Source: Dysidea avara
Taxonomy: Eukaryota > Porifera > Demospongiae > Dictyoceratida > Dysideidae
Assembly (NCBI RefSeq): GCF_963678975.1
Contig: NC_089279.1
Coordinates: 32,948,660-33,012,659 of the forward strand
Direction of reading: 5' to 3'
DNA: 64,000 nucleotides
The translations under genes and the position numbers were made by a program. Positions 60,434-64,000 of this stretch are shown here, piece by piece. How positions within the stretch are numbered: position 1 is the stretch's first letter; each line of letters starts with the position of its first letter. The notes beneath the pieces are model-generated. The model was not told the DNA's origin, made no database searches, and saw nothing but the letters and a program-made list of their open reading frames with translations.

Positions 60434-63400
60434 TTAACCTCTCAAGTTATCACATGGAGGATAATCGTAGCATCGGAAATTGTCATCTGTTATACAATCA
60501 CCTCTGCACTAAGGTTGTAGCACAGTAAAGTAAGAACATATTTCAATGATCATAATTTCTTACTCTGTTTCTGCGGCGGTTAATCCTTTCCACACATGAA
60601 GCCCAGTTTCTAAGACATCTAGTGAATCTCCTACCTGTACAAGCTCTCCTGTCACAACTTGATGGTGTTTCAAGAGAATTCATTGAGTAATAACAAGCAT
60701 TACATTGTGTGGTCCGACATTGATCAGGACAAGTTGGTATAGTGTGTGGTGGAGGCCTGCAATCAAACTGATGATGAAATATTGTGATGCATTCAAACTT
60801 CAGCCATTACCTACTGCATGGCTTTCTTCTATTACTCCTAACACTACAGTACTCATGTGAACATGTTGGTGGACATTCTATTGAGATATAATAACATGGC
60901 ATACATGTTATTGTGTGACTTACTGCATTGGTTTAGCCTAACACATTTATTCCGCACCTCATCTAGTACAGTCCTTCGAGGACATTGACAGCCTGGTACA
61001 CATTGCCTTGTACATATTGGATTAGGGTTACTGCAAGTTGGGGGACAAGCTGAACCACATGAGTTGAACTGCTGGCCTTCAATATCACATGTCATGTTGC
61101 TACGACATTGGTTTGGTCTAACACACTCATTCTGTTCTTCATCAAGCACAGTTCCTCGAGGACACTGACAACCTGGTACACATTGCCTTGTACATATTGG
61201 ATTAGGGTTACTGCAAGTTGGGGGACAAGCTGAACCACATGAGTTGAACTGCTGGCCTTCAATATCACATGTCATGTTGCTACTACATTGGTTTGGTCTA
61301 ACACACTCATTCTGTTCTTCATCTAGTACAGTTCCTCGAGGACACTGACAGCCTATTACACACTGAAGCGTACATGTCCTTGGATTAGGGTTACTGCAGG
61401 TTGGGGGACATGCTGTGCCACATGAGGTAAATTCCTGGCCCTTAATATCACATGCTAAATAATAAGTTGTATGGCGTACAAATGTTGACAGTTAATAGTT
61501 TACACATATTTATACAGTTTCCTTACATTGACACTCCACAACAGGTGGACAAGGAGCTCTTACACATGTTACATTATTTAGTGAACATGTTTCATTGTCA
61601 GCACATCCTCCATTGTCAAGATCACATGATGGCTCACAAAATGTTTCACCAGTTGGTTGATATACTTTACACTGTGATCCTTTGGGACAGTTCACTGATG
61701 TACAAGCTATTAAAATATTATAGTCCACATCAATGTGAGGTGAATGTACTGTTACAACTTACCACACTGATTTCTACATGATTCAATGTCACTAAACCTA
61801 TTAAGATTACCTCCACAACCACCATAGACAAATTGTTCACATTGTCTAGTTACAACATTCCAATAGTAACTGGGAAAATATGCCTTACAAAGGCCAGTCT
61901 CAGGCTGTAAAGAGCATATATCTACAAAAAAATGTATATTTGAAAGGCCATAGCTTTTTAACCAACTGACCACAAGTCTCATTTGGATGTGGGCAGAATT
62001 GAGGCCTCACACATCTCATGTTGTCCTCATCTAATACAGTTCCTCTTGGACACTGACATTCTGCAACACATTGTCGTGTGCACGCCACTGGTTCTGGATT
62101 TGCACATGTTAGTGGACAAGCTGTACCACATGACATGTATATCTGGCCCTCGATTGAACATCTCTGTGCTACAAGGTTAATAACATACCTATGTTATAGG
62201 AGTTATGGTGTATACTATCAACAGCAAACAATTTCTTCACAATAAGAAATTACAACTGTGAACAAATTGGGCTAAATACCACAGAATGATATGCACTATA
62301 TAATAGTTAGACGTCAAGCTTCGAGTTTTCTAAATCCCGTAGAACCCAGTGGTTCTTGACGTATAACTTATTTAGACTACAACTCGTTATTGTACCTTAA
62401 GTTGACAGCTGCTTGTAAATGGGAAATGTATGGCTAATTACTAGAAACAAGCCCTCTACACCTCCCTACATAGAGGGACCTCAGCGTGGCTGTTGCTACC
62501 CGTTTTAATGCCCATGCGTTGCCAATGTTACAGGCGCGTGCTATGTATCGAAGTACTGGACTCAGTGACTGCACTACAACTCATTGTTGCTGTTGTTGCA
62601 ATGGCAGATCCAGGATGGGGCATTTGGGACAAATCCCCCCCCCCTCTCAAGAAATTGCATACAAGATCGAGATACTCTAATAAAGCAGTCACAATGTTCA
62701 TGAGGCAGTGTAGCTTACCTATGAAGCTATAAATAAGGATTTTATTTTACATATGTGATAGAATATATTTGGTAAAGGATAACTAGCTATTATTGTTGAC
62801 CTTTTTTTTTTTTTGCTCTTCATCTTTTTTCAGCAAGGTGCCCCCCCCCCCTCTTTCCAAACTCTGGATCCGCCCCTGTGTTGTGCCTCGACAGCTGCTT
62901 GAAAGCAAGTAATGTAGTGTTGATTAGTACAAACAAGCCCATTACACCTCCCTCTAATTCAGTACGACTGTTACTAGCCATTTAAACGCCCATGCGTTGC
63001 CAATGTTACAGGCGCGTAATTATCGTGTTTCGTATCGCCTCAGAGCGTGGTCTCTATTGGACATGACCGTGGCTCTACGAGATTTAGAGACCACGTTTTC
63101 AGCCAATCAAATTTCAGTATCAAACTTGTTGTAGTCTAATGAATGTTGGGAGCTTGAATTTGTTCTTGAGCTTCATTCCATCAAGAAGCTTGCTGAATGC
63201 ATTTATGCATCCCACTCACTGTTGTGCACCATGTATGCTAGATAATTGGGAAATGACTCACTTGATGGTGGTTGAGTTGTTGTTTCTCCTGTTGGTTTTA
63301 TTACTGGTACTGCAATGACATGTACACTATTATTAACTGATCTAAGTGTGTGTATATATATTACCTTCACATGCAATTAGAGTACACAGCAATGATCCCG

Positions 63401-63900
63401 TTGATGTACATACACTAAACATTAAATGAAAATAAAAGAGTACAACTACGATATACAGTAATTGAAATACATACCATTTGTTGCAGTCACGCATTGTTTG
63501 TTCACCAGGCAAAATGAATGTTCCATTTCCATTAGGACAACCTACACATGTAATTGTGATTTTTTCACTACTAGATGTATGTATATGTATAAACACCTAC
63601 CACACACAGGGCAGCAGGATCCTGGAGGTGTTACTGGATCATTAACACAGTCTAGTTCCGGACAGTCTACCTTCTGTAATATTAAGTACAATATGGTCAC
63701 TTTTAAACTTGGGCTTACTGAACAGTCTACAGGACACTGACTGATATCAACACATTTCTGAGCTTCCATATCTACCACTTGGGATCCTGGGCAGCTACAT
63801 CCAAGTTGACAGATGGCAGGACATCGCACAAACGGATTGTCACATGTACCAGTACACCGTCGACAAAAGCTAAATGTTTGGCCATGGAATGGACAGGTAT
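60434..63900 (-). CDS. TIL/VWC/Kunitz multidomain secreted protein (5' end outside window)
   Basis: Exons on the minus strand: 63900-63719 (TIL), 63673-63601, 63541-63475 and 63414-63365 (VWC-like Cys pattern ending PPGSCCPVCG, then CNKCVCTS), 63309-63262 (Thr/Pro linker), 62168-61971 ([19 protein letters not shown]), 61921-61763 (Kunitz, GLCKAYFPSYYWN...FVYGGCGGNLNRF, P1 Lys), 61706-61527 (Cys-rich, CEPSCDLDNGGC), 61454-60924 (three tandem TIL domains), 60877-60811, 60756-60564 and 60508-60434 (Cys-rich C-terminus, ends LRG then TAA). All phases agree. Likely an extracellular protease inhibitor or matrix protein; sponge genomes carry many such. The first visible exon starts mid-protein, so signal peptide and further N-terminal domains lie beyond 64000. 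Tail-to-tail paralogue of the gene starting at 45755. Confidence 0.9.
62599..62878. mobile_element. MITE with CAGGGGCGGATCC termini, copy 2 (inverted)
   Basis: Starts CAATGGCAGATCCAGGATGG and ends CTCTGGATCCGCCCCTG. In reverse complement it matches 10399-10720 throughout, including GAGGCAGTGTAGCTTACC and GGTAAAGGATAACTAGC. Inserted in the intron between linker and TIL exons of the minus-strand gene. TGTTGT occurs on both sides, a weak hint of a target duplication. Confidence 0.8.
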
Positions 63901-64000
63901 CTAACCAAAAACAAGTGAATATTGTCATCACCATAGGTACATAGAATCAAACAAATGAGGACAGGATGTGATGTAAAAACCAGCCTGTTCAAAATCCTTT

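Overview
The window is nuclear DNA of an animal, most likely a sponge (demosponge). This rests on three things: intron-rich animal genes (SLC35C2, BBS4, TRIP13, a dermatan-sulfate-epimerase-like enzyme, Kunitz/TIL secreted proteins) with very short GT-AG introns; AT-rich intergenic DNA full of small inverted-repeat transposons and dead LINEs; and dense packing of divergent and convergent gene pairs. The species call is inference, and no database was searched. Exons were placed by eye from splice sites, reading phase and remembered protein families. In each fully visible multi-exon gene the coding length closes in frame.

Layout. 1-229: last exon of an unrecognised + strand gene. 0.6-13.6 kb: a cluster of sniffer/C-factor-like short-chain dehydrogenases, with one decayed copy (-) and three intact genes (+,-,-). 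Each intact gene has a first coding exon that is the start codon alone, and two of the three have lost a catalytic residue. 13.9-21.0 kb: SLC35C2 (+), ten exons, with inverted-repeat transposons in its last two introns. 22.5-25.7 kb: BBS4 (-), thirteen exons, head-to-head with TRIP13/PCH2 (+, sixteen exons, 25.8-29.4 kb). TRIP13 converges on a two-exon DSE/DSEL-like epimerase-sulfotransferase (-, 29.5-33.5 kb). That gene is divergent from a small unrecognised gene (33.6-34.4 kb). 35.5-40.3 kb: a two-exon gene fusing a bacterial-type adenine deaminase to a LOG-like (SLOG superfamily) phosphoribohydrolase domain. It is the most unusual gene here and a candidate ancient transfer from bacteria. 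45.8-56.7 kb and 60.4-63.9 kb: two tail-to-tail paralogues of a Kunitz/TIL/VWC secreted protein. The left one is broken inside a TIL exon by 8.65 kb of repeats.

Repeats. Several families recur: MITEs ending in CAG(G/T)GGCGGATC, TA-flanked MITEs ending in CC(A/G)TATAGC, a foldback with long arms in the adenine deaminase gene, a Mutator-like element with a perfect 9-base target duplication, LINE 3' ends, and two R2-like LINE tails with a restriction-like endonuclease. A short module, ACTCTAATAGAGCAGTCA, appears about fourteen times in otherwise unrelated elements. There is also a 13-base-unit CTG repeat and a 160-base tandem repeat.

How the genes fit together. The housekeeping genes are unrelated in function: Golgi nucleotide-sugar transport, BBSome and cilia, HORMA-protein remodelling, and glycosaminoglycan modification. 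Grouping by duplication is clear for the SDR genes and for the Kunitz/TIL genes. The deaminase-LOG fusion suggests a purine route from AMP (or N6-modified AMP) to free base to hypoxanthine on one chain. No LTR element, Polinton or other virus-like fossil was recognised.
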